A DNA stretch of 64,000 nt from Erigeron canadensis (taxonomy: Eukaryota > Streptophyta > Magnoliopsida > Asterales > Asteraceae), in contig NC_057761.1 in the NCBI RefSeq assembly GCF_010389155.1, forward strand, positions 17,734,501-17,798,500, read 5' to 3'. Numbering within the stretch: the first letter of the stretch is position 1; every line of letters starts with the position of its first letter. Both the position numbers and the translations under genes were made by a program. The notes beneath the pieces were generated by a model. It saw nothing but the letters and a program-made list of their open reading frames with translations, searched no databases and was not told the DNA's origin. This document shows positions 33,529 through 43,492 of this stretch, piece by piece.

Positions 33529-33655
33529 TCCCACTGCGCCGCAGTGGAAGGGTGCATTCCCCACTGCGCCGCAGTGGGAACAAAGCATCACCCGAGCCAG
33601 TAAATTCCCACTGTACCACAGTGGGAGTGCTCATGCCCACTGCGCCGCAGTAAGA
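33529..33655. repeat. CCCACTGCGCCGCAGTGGG palindromes, four copies in LTR H
   Basis: Three copies keep the CTGCGCCGCAG core. A fourth reads CCCACTGTACCACAGTGGG, where the pair C-G beside the centre has become T-A so the arms still pair. CpG decay on both strands could also produce this change. Confidence 0.85.
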
Positions 33656-34859
33656 GTCCTGTACAACAACAACACCAAATTTTATTTTTGACATTCGATC
33701 AACCTACAATTACTAACTCAAAACCAAACTTCATAATACAACATTTCTAATTTCAAATAAGTTTTAGACTCGGAAATAAGCATAACGAAAGTATCCGTTT
33801 GACCAAGCATTCATTTTACAACCAAATGAGTCATCTACCTTGTTTTGCCAAATAACCAAAGTCAAACTTTACATCAAGTTTCAAATGACCCAATACACAT
33901 CACATTCTGAAATTGTTACATATTAACATCTCCAAAACATAAACTTTGTACCAAAACTCTTATAAAAGACAAACTATAAAATTTGGCATGACCCATTCGT
34001 AAAATCATCATCCAAACTTGTTACGGATTATTAGTTTTACCAAAACACATTTAATCATGATCAATACATCACTACTACAAAACGACCCATTGAAAATACC
34101 CAAAAACTCGTGTCTACACTAGACATCATAATAATTTTCCAAAAAGACATAACAAGGGTACAATGAGCCGATAATTCAGAGGGGGTCATTAAGGGTCCTA
34201 ATACCAATACCATTATCCGCATTTAGCTAAAGCAAGCATATCCATTAAGCAACTTTAACTTCAATCTTTAGATTACTTACTTTCTTCGACATCCAGGACA
34301 ACTTGTAAAAAGGGTAAACAACTAAAAAGTAAGCAAAGCTTAGTGAATAATCTTGCATACGTTTATACATATGAAGGAGAGGAATGCTCAAGGGACTGTT
34401 GCATATGGACTATGATACCGTCGTGTCATATCCATAATACTCACCCTTGGGCTAGGCATTACATGGATCCATATAAGCAAATGATTACAATCACAATCAA
34501 ATATAACAATAACAAATGCTCCACATGAGCCTATGGCCACCAATTAGGCCTGTAATCAAACTCAACCATTAACATGGGACTTAATGTCAAATCAATTACC
34601 ACCATGGACTCACTCAACATGAATGGTAATTGACCCAAGACATATATAAAAGTATGCAAGAAAACTCACCTCCTCCGTGACAACTAAAATCATAAATCAA
34701 CAAGACCGCAAGTACACAATACGTATGCATCAACCTAGCAAGGATTCACAAATAAATAGAATGTCATCAATCACATACAAGGTCGCTTAGCCACATTCAA
34801 TAGTATCTTAGCACCAAAGCCATCATTTACAGTCTTATGTTAATCTTGGGTTAGTTCAC

Positions 34860-35520
34860 ATAATATGTATCTCTTATATCATTTTCATATGGCCAAACTT
34901 ACTTTCATACAAAAAGTACCATATTCATATTTGACGAAGCTGCCTTCAAACAAGCGTAACTCAAGTTCTACTTACTCTTTTTACTTGATTCCGATGGCCA
35001 AATTTATAAGACACATATATCTACATTTTATATTTAGTGACCAACATGTGAATTGTCTTTCAAAGATGACTTCTGGTTGTTTTAAAAACCAACACTGTTG
35101 TTGTTTTCATTAACAAAACAGTTTTGACCTTGCTGACTTCGAATGACCGTAACTTGAGTTCTACACCATATTTTGACCTCATTCCAGTGGAAAATTTTAC
35201 CTAATACACTTAGGTACATTTTATATTCAGTGATCAAGATATGAATTAACTTGCAAGAATGTGTTTTACCCGTTTTAATCACAAACACATACTCAGTTTT
35301 GCTGAAAAATCAGCATTGCGCCCCTGAATTCAAAAATTCATATCTAGAGTTCTACTTCGTCTTTTTAACCCATTCCAGTGGCAAAATTTACTTAACACAA
35401 TAACCTACATTTTGTTTTTAGGACTCGACAAGTGAAAATTCTGTCACAACTGCGTTTTACTTGTCACAAAATCAGGGACAGAATCTGTCCAAAATTATGT
35501 CTCACTAACACTCATCTAAA
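34860..35520. repeat. About 192-bp tandem repeat, three or more copies, in LTR H
   Basis: The anchor (C)GTAACT(C/T)(A/G)AGTTCTAC or its variant starts near 34,955, 35,148 and 35,339. Each is followed by ATTCC(A/G)(G/A)TGGC(A/C)AAATTTA and then CTACATTTTAT. Units have diverged moderately, and part of the unit continues before 34,955. Confidence 0.8.
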
Positions 35521-36124
35521 CCTTCATGCAACCCAACTAAAAACCCTAAATTTGATTAAATTACAATAACCCTAACTTGTATTATAGCAATTAACTCAAT
35601 ATAAAGAAACCCCCAATTTTTCCCAATTTAATTAATAGTAAGAACCCTAATTTCTAAAAGAAAGCAAAATTAGGTTAAAGGGAAATAATTACCTCAAGGA
35701 TTCAAGAATAAGGTCAAGGATTAAAATCACCAATTCTTCTTCTCCCTTTTTGCTCTTAAAATTCAGCCCACACATCATACATACAAACCCTTAATTTGAA
35801 TTTATAAGATAATGAAAAATTATTATTATTATTCTTATTAAAGGATTCTTGTTAGATTGAAATTTGTTTAGAAAACAATCAAGAGAAGAAGATCATAAAG
35901 GTAGAAGATGTAATGGAAAATAACTAAGGAAAAAGGGGTGGGAGTCTGGCACTCTCCTGAGATGCCATGACCCATACAACAATTGTGGGTAAAATACCCG
36001 TCATTCGCTAAAGTTCCAACTAAATTAACCTCATAACTCAAAATAAAATATTAGGAAACTATTTTAATGTCAAAGCTATAATAAAGGTTAATTTTCATTG
36101 ACCTAAAAATATTAGGATGTTACA

Positions 36125-36790
36125 ATTCTCTTATAAAACTAAGATTTAAGAGTGGTAAAGATATATTGGAATGCATAGAAAGAATTTGAATATGACAGAC
36201 TACACATTACATATGATAGTGCTGAAATGGATGGTGAGCTTGTTGGTCATGTTTACCTCAATAAGAAACTTGTGTAGTAAATGTCCTTGCCAGCAGTCAT
36301 CTTCCAACAACTAGACATTGTGATTGGAGTTATTTTGCCCAAGTACTACTGTTATCTAGTTAAAGAAGACGACACAAGCGTTATTTTTATTATTATTTGA
36401 CTGATGATAATCATCATATATTCTTAATTCACTCATTAAAGGCGATCCACGGTTTAAAGAAGTAAAGATTACTTTGTTTGATAGTGAAATAAAAGTTTGG
36501 ACCAAAGATTCATCTAGTGATAAAAAAAATGAATTGACAATTGATGTGGTTCTTGAAAAAGAAGCAGTGAAGAAAAATTAATGGTGATGTAGGGAGGATG
36601 GTTATGGATACATGTCTTCATGTAATCCATTTAATCAATTCAACACGATCTATTCATTTGGTTATTGATCAAGTTGAGGATTTTCTCGGTGTAACATGCA
36701 TTTTTGAACAAGCTATTAAGCGTCTCTCAACCTTGCTAACAATGATTATTAAAGGCGTGGTAAAGTTTTTATTTTTATTTTATTAAATAA
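36125..36790 (+). pseudogene. Decayed coding fragments of unknown family
   Basis: Several short frames look like remnants of real exons: KEFEYDRLHITYDSAEMDGE, then LVGHVYLNKKLV ending in stops (about 36,170-36,280), KGDPRFKEVKITLFDSEIKV (about 36,440-36,500) and a later 62-codon frame rich in Leu/Ile (36,598-36,786). Residue composition is protein-like but I do not recognise a domain. They lie upstream of the acidic pseudogene and the BPC-like frame in the same orientation and might once have been one gene or neighbours. Confidence 0.35.
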
Positions 36791-37150
36791 TATATATATA
36801 TTTATTATTAAATAATATATATATATATTTATTATTATTATTATTATTTATTATTCTTTTTTAATTTTTTTTTTGTTTGTCTTTGGTAACAAAAATAAAA
36901 ATAAAAATATAATCAATAATTATCAATTATCATAACAATGATTGATAATCATCGTTGTAGCAATAATTATAGATTGCTGTAGCCCTTGGATACCTGTCCG
37001 TTCTTACAAGTCACACTCACTCCTTCCTTTCGTTTATTAGAAACGCGTTTTGTAGAGTAAAAATACACAGTAAATCTTTCTTCTAATAGTTTGTTGTAAA
37101 CTGTTCACAACCAGCTTGTGTGTACTTCAAGATCTACAACCCTTTCTTTG

Positions 37151-37320
37151 GTATGTTATCCTTTATTCTTTTATTCATGATATGGTGACTATTTTATATG
37201 TTTATATGAAACATCGGTCTTTTAAGCTATGTTTGCCTAGCAAATGGAATTATTTTCTTATTATTATTAATATTAATTTTTTTTATATACTGATAATTAA
37301 TATCATTTATTTATCACAAG
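37151..37320 (+). other. Probable intron upstream of the acidic pseudogene
   Basis: Donor CTTTG|GTATGTT at 37,151 and acceptor TTTATCACAAG at 37,320 bound a 170-nt, T-rich stretch, typical of a plant intron. The exon before it (about 37,020-37,150) looks like a leader. The exon after it opens the acidic frame. Confidence 0.5.
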
Positions 37321-37326
37321 ACAATT

Positions 37327-37809
37327 AGAAACTCCAATGCCTCTTCTAGTGATCCAAAAGGCAAGAGGCCATTGACTAAAGATGAACTCGAAAATCTTGA
37401 TAAAAAGGAAAACAGTAGAGTTAAAATGATCAAGTGGGAGGCCAAGATATTAGGTATCTCATATGAAGACTAGAAGGTGATGGTAGACGAGGATGCGAAC
37501 CTTGTTGAGAAGCAAACTACTGAAGATGAAAAACTGGCAAAAATTTTATCTCAATTTTTAAAAGAAGAATAATCTATTCTTGTGGATCGTCAAATAAAAG
37601 AAGATGAAAAGTTTGCAAAAGCCTTAGGCAAAGAAGATAATCTCTTGCAAAGGGAGAAGTCCATCTTTGCCATGTCGTCTGAAGAAGAAGAAGAAGAAGA
37701 AAGTGAAAAAGAAGATCCTAACGTTCAATCCTTGAGGAGAAGAAAAAGAAGGGTCGCTGGTGGAAACAATATGTCAGGGTCCAGCTCTGACAGAACTCCT
37801 AATTCTTGA
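37327..37809 (+). pseudogene. Acidic, coiled-coil-like protein, broken by two stops
   Basis: One frame runs from RNSNASSSDPKGKRPLTKDE to SGSSSDRTPNS with stops at about 37,471 (TAG, possibly once Trp) and 37,571 (TAA). It is dominated by Lys/Glu/Asp with heptad-like stretches (KQTTEDEKLAKILSQFLKEE; RQIKEDEKFAKALGKED, an internal repeat). An EEEEEEESEKED run and a basic patch RRRKRRV, likely a nuclear localisation signal, follow. No family is recognised. The internal repeat DEK(L/F)AK(I/A)L suggests duplication. A leader exon and intron lie upstream. It is probably a dead gene. Confidence 0.5.
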
Positions 37810-38010
37810 AGTCAAGAGGGATTTAAAATATTTGGAATATGTTATGAATATTGTGTTATATTATAAATAAAATCTTAAGTTGTCTAGGATAGTATTGTTG
37901 AGAACCCATTTTTTTTTAAAAGATAATATTGTTGTGAATGTTTCTTACGTATTTATTATGTTTAGTTGCCTAATCAATTTTATTGTATATAAGAAGAACT
38001 TACAAGAGTC

Positions 38011-38327
38011 ATGGACGCATGGCAAAACCCGTTGATTGGTAATAGTGAATGGGGAACATCATTCGATGATTTTTACCAAGACTGGCTTCTCCAAAATACA
38101 GTACCGTCATCACAGCTCCCAACAGAAAATATCAGTGCATCATCCCCAACTCTTGTTGATGTAGAATATCAAGGAGTCTTATCTCCAATCTTAATGGAAC
38201 CTTTATATTAAAACTGGTTATTCGATACACCAGAACCAAAATTCCAGTCGGAATCAACATTCCAACTAGAACCAACATTCCAACCAGATCCTTCTAGGAG
38301 GGTAACAGGGCACCAGGAAAACGACCA
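38011..38327 (+). pseudogene. N-terminal part of a BPC-like gene, interrupted
   Basis: The frame starts MDAWQNPLIGNSEWGTSFDD at 38,011, reaches TAA at 38,209 and continues in frame as NWLFDTPEPKFQSES. It ends in repeats of (F)Q(S/L/P)E(S/P)TFQ, then loses register before the 38,328 ORF. The start has a normal upstream context (TTACAAGAGTC). Given spacing and orientation this is probably the former N-terminal half of the BPC-like protein that follows. Confidence 0.5.
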
Positions 38328-38891
38328 ATGTCAGACTCATCCACACTATCCCCCAATCTAATTAGTGACACATATTATGAGGTCTCAACCTCAAACATGG
38401 TGGAACCGATTGATAAGATAATGAATCACGGACCAGAGTTTGAGAGGCTCGTAGAAGACTCCTGGGCTTATATCTCCAAGCTTTATAGCCGTAATAAAAA
38501 GCCTACAAAATCCTTAACAAATGTACCGCCGAAAAGACCTTACCATTTTGTGAAACGCAGTGCTACAATAACAGCATTCGGGGAGGAATTAGACATATCA
38601 AATATGCCTCCACCGGTTTATTCATGCACAGGAATACCTAGAAATTATCATCGGTGGGATAAAGGTGGATGTACCTCCACTTGTTGTACAGTTACTCTTT
38701 CCATGTACCCATTGCCGTCTTTTGATGGTGCTAGATGTAAGGTAAGGTTGGTGGGAAGAAAAATGGGTCATAGTACATTCACAAAGGTCGTAGAGGAATT
38801 GTTGTTAGCGGGGTACGATCTCGGTTTTCCAATTGACTTGAAGGATCATTGGGCTAAACTTGGGTCTAACAAGTATGTAGTGAATAGATAA
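38328..38891 (+). CDS. BBR/BPC (BASIC PENTACYSTEINE) GAGA-binding homologue, divergent, possibly truncated
   Basis: The 187-residue frame carries the plant-specific BPC DNA-binding domain at its C-terminus: SCTGIPRN (99-106), CCTVTLSMYPLP (119-130), GRKMGHSTFTK (143-153) and the hallmark end DLKDHWAKLGSNKYV. BPC proteins bind GAGA/CT-rich promoter DNA in the nucleus and recruit Polycomb. The conserved five-cysteine pattern is altered: the first and third Cys are Tyr (99 and 107) while 100, 119 and 120 remain, and extra Cys occur at 115 and 137. The normal basic spacer with a nuclear signal is reduced to RNKKPTKS..PPKRP. The upstream N-terminal part is broken. It may be a decaying paralogue, or a retained domain-only protein starting at this ATG. 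Confidence 0.7.
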   Translation: MSDSSTLSPNLISDTYYEVSTSNMVEPIDKIMNHGPEFERLVEDSWAYISKLYSRNKKPTKSLTNVPPKRPYHFVKRSATITAFGEELDISNMPPPVYSCTGIPRNYHRWDKGGCTSTCCTVTLSMYPLPSFDGARCKVRLVGRKMGHSTFTKVVEELLLAGYDLGFPIDLKDHWAKLGSNKYVVNR

Positions 38892-38984
38892 ATATGTGTT
38901 CTTTTATATTCACTAATTGGTAGTTATGTTATAAGGTAGAATTGGTCATCATCCCTATAAAGACAACTATTACAAGGATGGATG

Positions 38985-38997
38985 TATTATATATATA

Positions 38998-39038
<41 letters not shown>

Positions 39039-39055
39039 TTATTATTATTATTATA
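38985..39055. repeat. (TA)n and (TTA)n microsatellites
   Basis: TATATATATAT followed by about 17 TTA/TAT repeats with one interruption. A related AT/TTA-rich stretch lies at 36,775-36,855. No coding meaning. Confidence 0.9.
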
Positions 39056-39059
39056 GTTG

Positions 39060-39640
39060 TTTACATTATCTAAGCAAATAGAACTTTGTGGTAAATTCAC
39101 TTTCAAAACCATTAAATCCAGACATATTTTGTAGCCATATATGAGAATATATGTACGAGATAATATCAATTAAACTCAGGTATGCATATTTTGTAGCATG
39201 TATAACCAAAAATTTAATTCTAAGGCCTTATACTAGCATACTTCCTTATAAAACACAATTGACTTAAGCTATTTTAATATAGGATCATAATAATGTTGCA
39301 GTCAGTATTATGATTATATATTACAACACCTTGAGTCAAATTCGTTAAATATCTCCATATGCTACTATAAAGCATCATATAGCAAGTAGTCAAGTAGAAA
39401 TATCAATCAGTAAAGATATGCATGTACATAGGTATTGTTCTATGCAAGGTTATAGTCTAGGTTCATCAATATGCAACTCAGTTTACTATAACTTATTTTC
39501 TAATATAAATTCTAGTAAAACACGAGTACGTAAACGATGTATATTTCAAGCATATATAATCAAGAAAACCGTTGTAGGTTCTGTTCTAAGTAGGGTTATA
39601 GTCTAGGTCTGTCAATTTGCAACCTAGTTCACTATAACTT
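39060..39640 (-). other. 5' internal fragment of the L element
   Basis: On the minus strand this follows the primer site of L. No gag is recognised. A block GGTTATAGTCTAGGT...CTATAACTT occurs at about 39,449 and again at about 39,594, so the primer-proximal leader is duplicated. It is truncated on the left against the BPC-like gene region. Confidence 0.45.
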
Positions 39641-39655
39641 GTGCTCTGATACCAA
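39641..39655 (-). promoter_or_regulatory. Primer-binding site of element L (initiator-Met tRNA)
   Basis: On the minus strand TTGGTATCAGAGCAC contains an exact initiator-Met primer site, two bases from the LTR end. It shows that L is the 5' LTR of a minus-strand element. Confidence 0.88.
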
Positions 39656-39657
39656 TT

Positions 39658-41866
39658 TGTCACACCCTCCATAGACGCGGTGCGACGTACATGGATTCAC
39701 AACACAAGATATACTGAATGACACGAAAACGTTGTCGTTTTTAAAATACATTTATATCAAAACATTGTTGACAAATTTATATTACAACATGCGAAAACGT
39801 TATTGTTATTGAAAAGATTTATTCAATATTAAACAATAGTAAGTAATAGAAAAAGACTTTTGCAAACTGACGAATCTTTACTAAGTCTTTGGGTAGGCCA
39901 TAATCCATCATGTAATATGCAGCAGCAAGAGGTCCCATGCATATAGGGTATCTTTTAATTACCTGAGAATACATGCTAAAATATGTCAACATAAAGTTGG
40001 TGAGTTCCATAAGTTTTTATATGGATAATATAGATTCTCAAAATATCAAAGTTCAGAGTGACCATTGCCTTACCACAATGTGAGGTGGTTTTGATACAAT
40101 ATAAAGCGAAGAGTATCATATGTTTTTGTATATAAAAATATAGAGAATGAACCACAAGATTTCCAAGTGCGACCATTGTCTTTCCACAATGTCGTATAGC
40201 CATTTGATCAAACACAATGGATCAAATATAATGTAAGAGTAGATCCTGTATACATCAAGTTCTAAGCTCATGAACCAAAACTAGACAAGTGTGTGTTTGT
40301 TTGCCTCTAAATAGATACCTTGTTCAGGGTACCCTAAGTTTTCCAGATATATATGCATCCGTTTATCCAGTTGACATGACCAACCCGGATGGGGGTGCCT
40401 ACCCCAATAGTACTATTCAATATACCCACGTTTATGTTTCCTTAATTAATCGTTCATGATAGAGAGGACTTTAGGTGAACAGAGCAACTTAGAATCAAAC
40501 ATGTATACATTTCTAGTATTCTTGTGTTCATCATAAAAGTAAAGAGTTTGTAATTTACCCCAACGGTAAAACAAAGTGTAGTTACAAAATATATAATGTA
40601 ATATATAATTTTGTAAATGTACATATAAGTATATTACATATAATATGACTTTGTAAATATACATATAAGTATAACAAGTAGTTTTTATGCATGTATCTCA
40701 GTCCCCAAATAAGTGTATAAATAATTAAAAAGGGGAATATGGAAACTCACCTTATTACACGTAGAATAAACATAAGGAATGGGTTATACATAGTGTCAAC
40801 GTCGCGTACGCCCGGACCTTTGATGATCAAGAATCAAAGAAAAAAAAAGATGATCCGGCTGTGTTGTTGGGCCACATCTTTCAAAGCCTTTAGGGCTCTT
40901 TGCACCACCATCTATGCTCGAATCTCCATAATTTAATTCTTTACATGTTATTCATGTTATTATGATTATTTGCTGTTATCAAGAGGTGTTTTATGTGGAT
41001 TTTCTTTCTCGTTTTCTGTTGTACGAAAGTCACAAGGAGAAAAAGGAAATTGTTTTCGTAACAACAGGAAGTGCTCATGCTATTTATTTATCAAGAATGT
41101 CTGACAAGTAATAATGTGACTTTGACATTGTTATTATAAAAATGTTAGTGTTAATAATTTAGAATGGGGCGGTTTGGTAATTTTATTTAATTTACTAAAA
41201 TAATGCTTTTAGTCATCAATCACTTTTTTATTTCTTATAAAATATGTGTAGTGGTAATAATTGATTAGGTATATTTTCGGTTTATGTCTCCTAATTATAT
41301 TGGATAGCTTTTAGTTATTTAAAATGAACAGGTATTATATAAATCATGCGTACATATTCGCTCCGGTATAGTTTAAGTGTATACCCCTTAAATATGATTT
41401 AAATGGTTTATAAACTTCCAAGTGTATCGTAAAAAAAAATATTAATGAAAAGTAATTAGCCAAATTATTATTTTAGACATGAAATATATACTTTTAATAC
41501 ACATTTGAGATTTTGACATTTTAGTAGACATTCGTCTAGATAGCTATTAGTCTAAAGGTATATCTACTAATGGTGTAGCTACACATATTAAGATATTCGT
41601 ATGAGTGCATATATTTAATGCCACCCTAAATTTTGGTATGTTATATTATGATACATAAAAACAATAAAATTGGGTTTGGCAAGGTCTCCTTTATAAACTT
41701 TTGGCATAAAATTACAAAGATGCTAACTAAAAAACAAACTTGACAAACTGTTAGATTAGTGTGTTAGATGCTTGTGTATACGTATGTATTTAAATAACTA
41801 CATGTTTAAATAAGATTTATAAGAAATTGTTAAGTTTAATTGACCTGAAATTTGTCGGGTGTTACA
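39658..41866 (-). repeat. LTR L (2,209 bp), 5' LTR of a minus-strand element
   Basis: Minus-strand ends TGTAACACCC (41,857-41,866) and GGGTGTGACA (39,658-39,667) form an inverted repeat matching at 9 of 10 positions. Long LTRs with TGTAACACCC starts and initiator-Met primer sites are typical of Tekay/Del-type Gypsy chromoviruses, but no coding region remains to confirm it. It lies inside the integrase end of element D. The right 1.4 kb is duplicated at 30,764-32,144. Confidence 0.8.
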
Positions 41867-43487
41867 AAGGAGTCATCCCAATGGGAGTCTTATAAGCGGC
41901 CCTAAAAGTCCACAAGGCGTCCTCCAGCTTACTTGCCCACTTGTTCCTATGCTCAAACATTGTTCTCTCAAGAATTCTCTTTAATCCCCGGTTTGTCACT
42001 TCAACTTGCCCACTCGTCTGAGGATGATAAGGAGTAGAAAGTCTATGATGCACACCGAACTTCTTCATAATCTTAGCAAACTCAATGTCGTATTCCTGGA
42101 GAAAAAGGACCCACCTGATCAATCTCGGCTAAGCATCAGGCTTTTTAAAGAGATGCTTGATGGCCGAATGATCGGTAAATACAACCGTCTTAGACAAGAT
42201 CAAGTAAGACCGAAACTTATCAAATGCAAACACAACCGCAAGGAGCTCCTTTTCGGTTGTGGTGTAGTTTTCTTGAGCATCTTCAAAGTCTTACTTGAAT
42301 AGTAGATAGGGCGAAAGTGGCCACCAAATCTCTGGCCTAACACGGCACCAACCACATAGTCACTGGCGTCATACATGATCTCAAATGGTAAGTCCCAGTC
42401 TGGGGCTACCATGATCGGTGCACTAATGAGGCGGGCCTTCAAATACTCGAAAGAATCAATACAAGACTGAGAAAAGATGAAAGGAGCATCTTTCCTGAGA
42501 AGCTGAGTTAGAGGACGGGCAATCTTAGAAAAATCTTTAATGAAACGCCGGTAAAAACCGGCATGACCAAGGAAACTCCTAATGGCCCTGACAGAAGTAG
42601 GACGAGGTAACTTAGAAATGACATCAACTTTGGCACGATCAACCTCAATACCCTTCCTAGAAATTTTGTGCCCAAGAACAATACCTTCCTTGACCATAAA
42701 GTGACACTTCTCCTAATTTAACACTAAATTGGTCTCTTCACAACGTGTGAGCATCTTGTCAAGATTAGCAGGGCATGAATCAAAAGTGGACCCATAAAGA
42801 GAGAAGTCATCCATGAATACTTCCATAAAGTTCTCAATCATGTCATGGAAAATGGACATCATGCACCATTGAAAAGTAGCGGGGGCATTGCATAAACCAA
42901 AGGGCATACCCCGGTAAGCAAATGTCCCATATGGGCATGTGACAGTCATCTTCTCTTAGTCCTTAGGGTCAATGGGGATCTGAAAATATCCAGAAAAACC
43001 ATCAAAGAAACAATAGTAATCATTCCCTGATAATCTCTCCAACATCTGGTCAATGAAAGGAAGAGGAAAATGGTCCTTACGGGTGACATCATTGAGCTTT
43101 CGATAGTCAATACAAACCCTCCACCCAGTGACAGTCCTGGTGGGAATCAACTCATTCCTATCATTAGTGACCACAATGATGTCGCCTTTCTTTGGCACAA
43201 CCTGTATTGGGCTCACCCACTTAGAATCAGAAATAGGAAAGATAATACCCACATCGAGAAGTTTGACAACTTCTTTCTTAATGACATCCTAGATCATCGG
43301 GTTAACTCTCCTTTGATGCTGAATGAAAGGTTTAAAGTCATCCTCCATTAGGATCTTATGAGTGAAATAGTAGGACTAATGCCTCTAATGTCGGATATCT
43401 TCCAAGCAATGGCATGCTTGTGAGACTTTAAAACCTTCAACAAAGCAAACTTCTCCACATCTTGCAATTCACTAGAAATGAAAATGG
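41867..43487 (-). pseudogene. Athila-like Gypsy element D: RT, RNase H and integrase remnant
   Basis: Minus-strand pol of a plant Gypsy element. RT runs 43,300-42,700: FPISDSKWVSPIQVVPKKGD, WRVCIDYRKLNDVTRKDHFP, GTFAYRGMPFGLCNAPATFQ and the catalytic FMDD (VFMDDFSLYG). RNase H follows: HKISRKGIEVDRAKVDVI, LGHAGFYRRFIKDFSKIARP and MYDASDYVVGAVLGQR. Then QEYDIEF, near the end of RNase H, is fused in frame to an integrase segment (GVHHRLSTPYHPQTSGQVEV, with the catalytic Glu replaced by the Val of GQVEV shifted or the Glu following it). So about 1 kb with the first part of integrase is deleted. Frame breaks lie near 42,700, 42,950 and 43,260. L truncates it at 41,866. Confidence 0.88.
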
Positions 43488-43492
43488 GTAAC
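43488..43492. repeat. Target-site duplication GTAAC of insertion F (left copy)
   Basis: GTAAC precedes TGTGACAACC here and follows GGTGCTACA at 46,215-46,219. The 5-bp duplication proves F inserted as a unit. Confidence 0.92.

Larger units (their letters stand above)
33490..36124 (-). repeat. LTR H (minus strand), left end uncertain
   Basis: On the minus strand it starts TGTAACATCC at 36,124. The U3/R part matches J (55,840-57,659): shared GTTCCAACTAAATTAACC and the GTAAACAACTAAAA(A/T)(A/G)TAAGCAAAG block. It contains a 191-193 bp tandem repeat (34,860-35,520) and, near its far end, four CTGCGCCGCAG-type palindromes (33,529-33,658). No coding sequence or primer site is visible, so it may be a solo or truncated LTR. 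The left boundary is my estimate. Confidence 0.65.
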
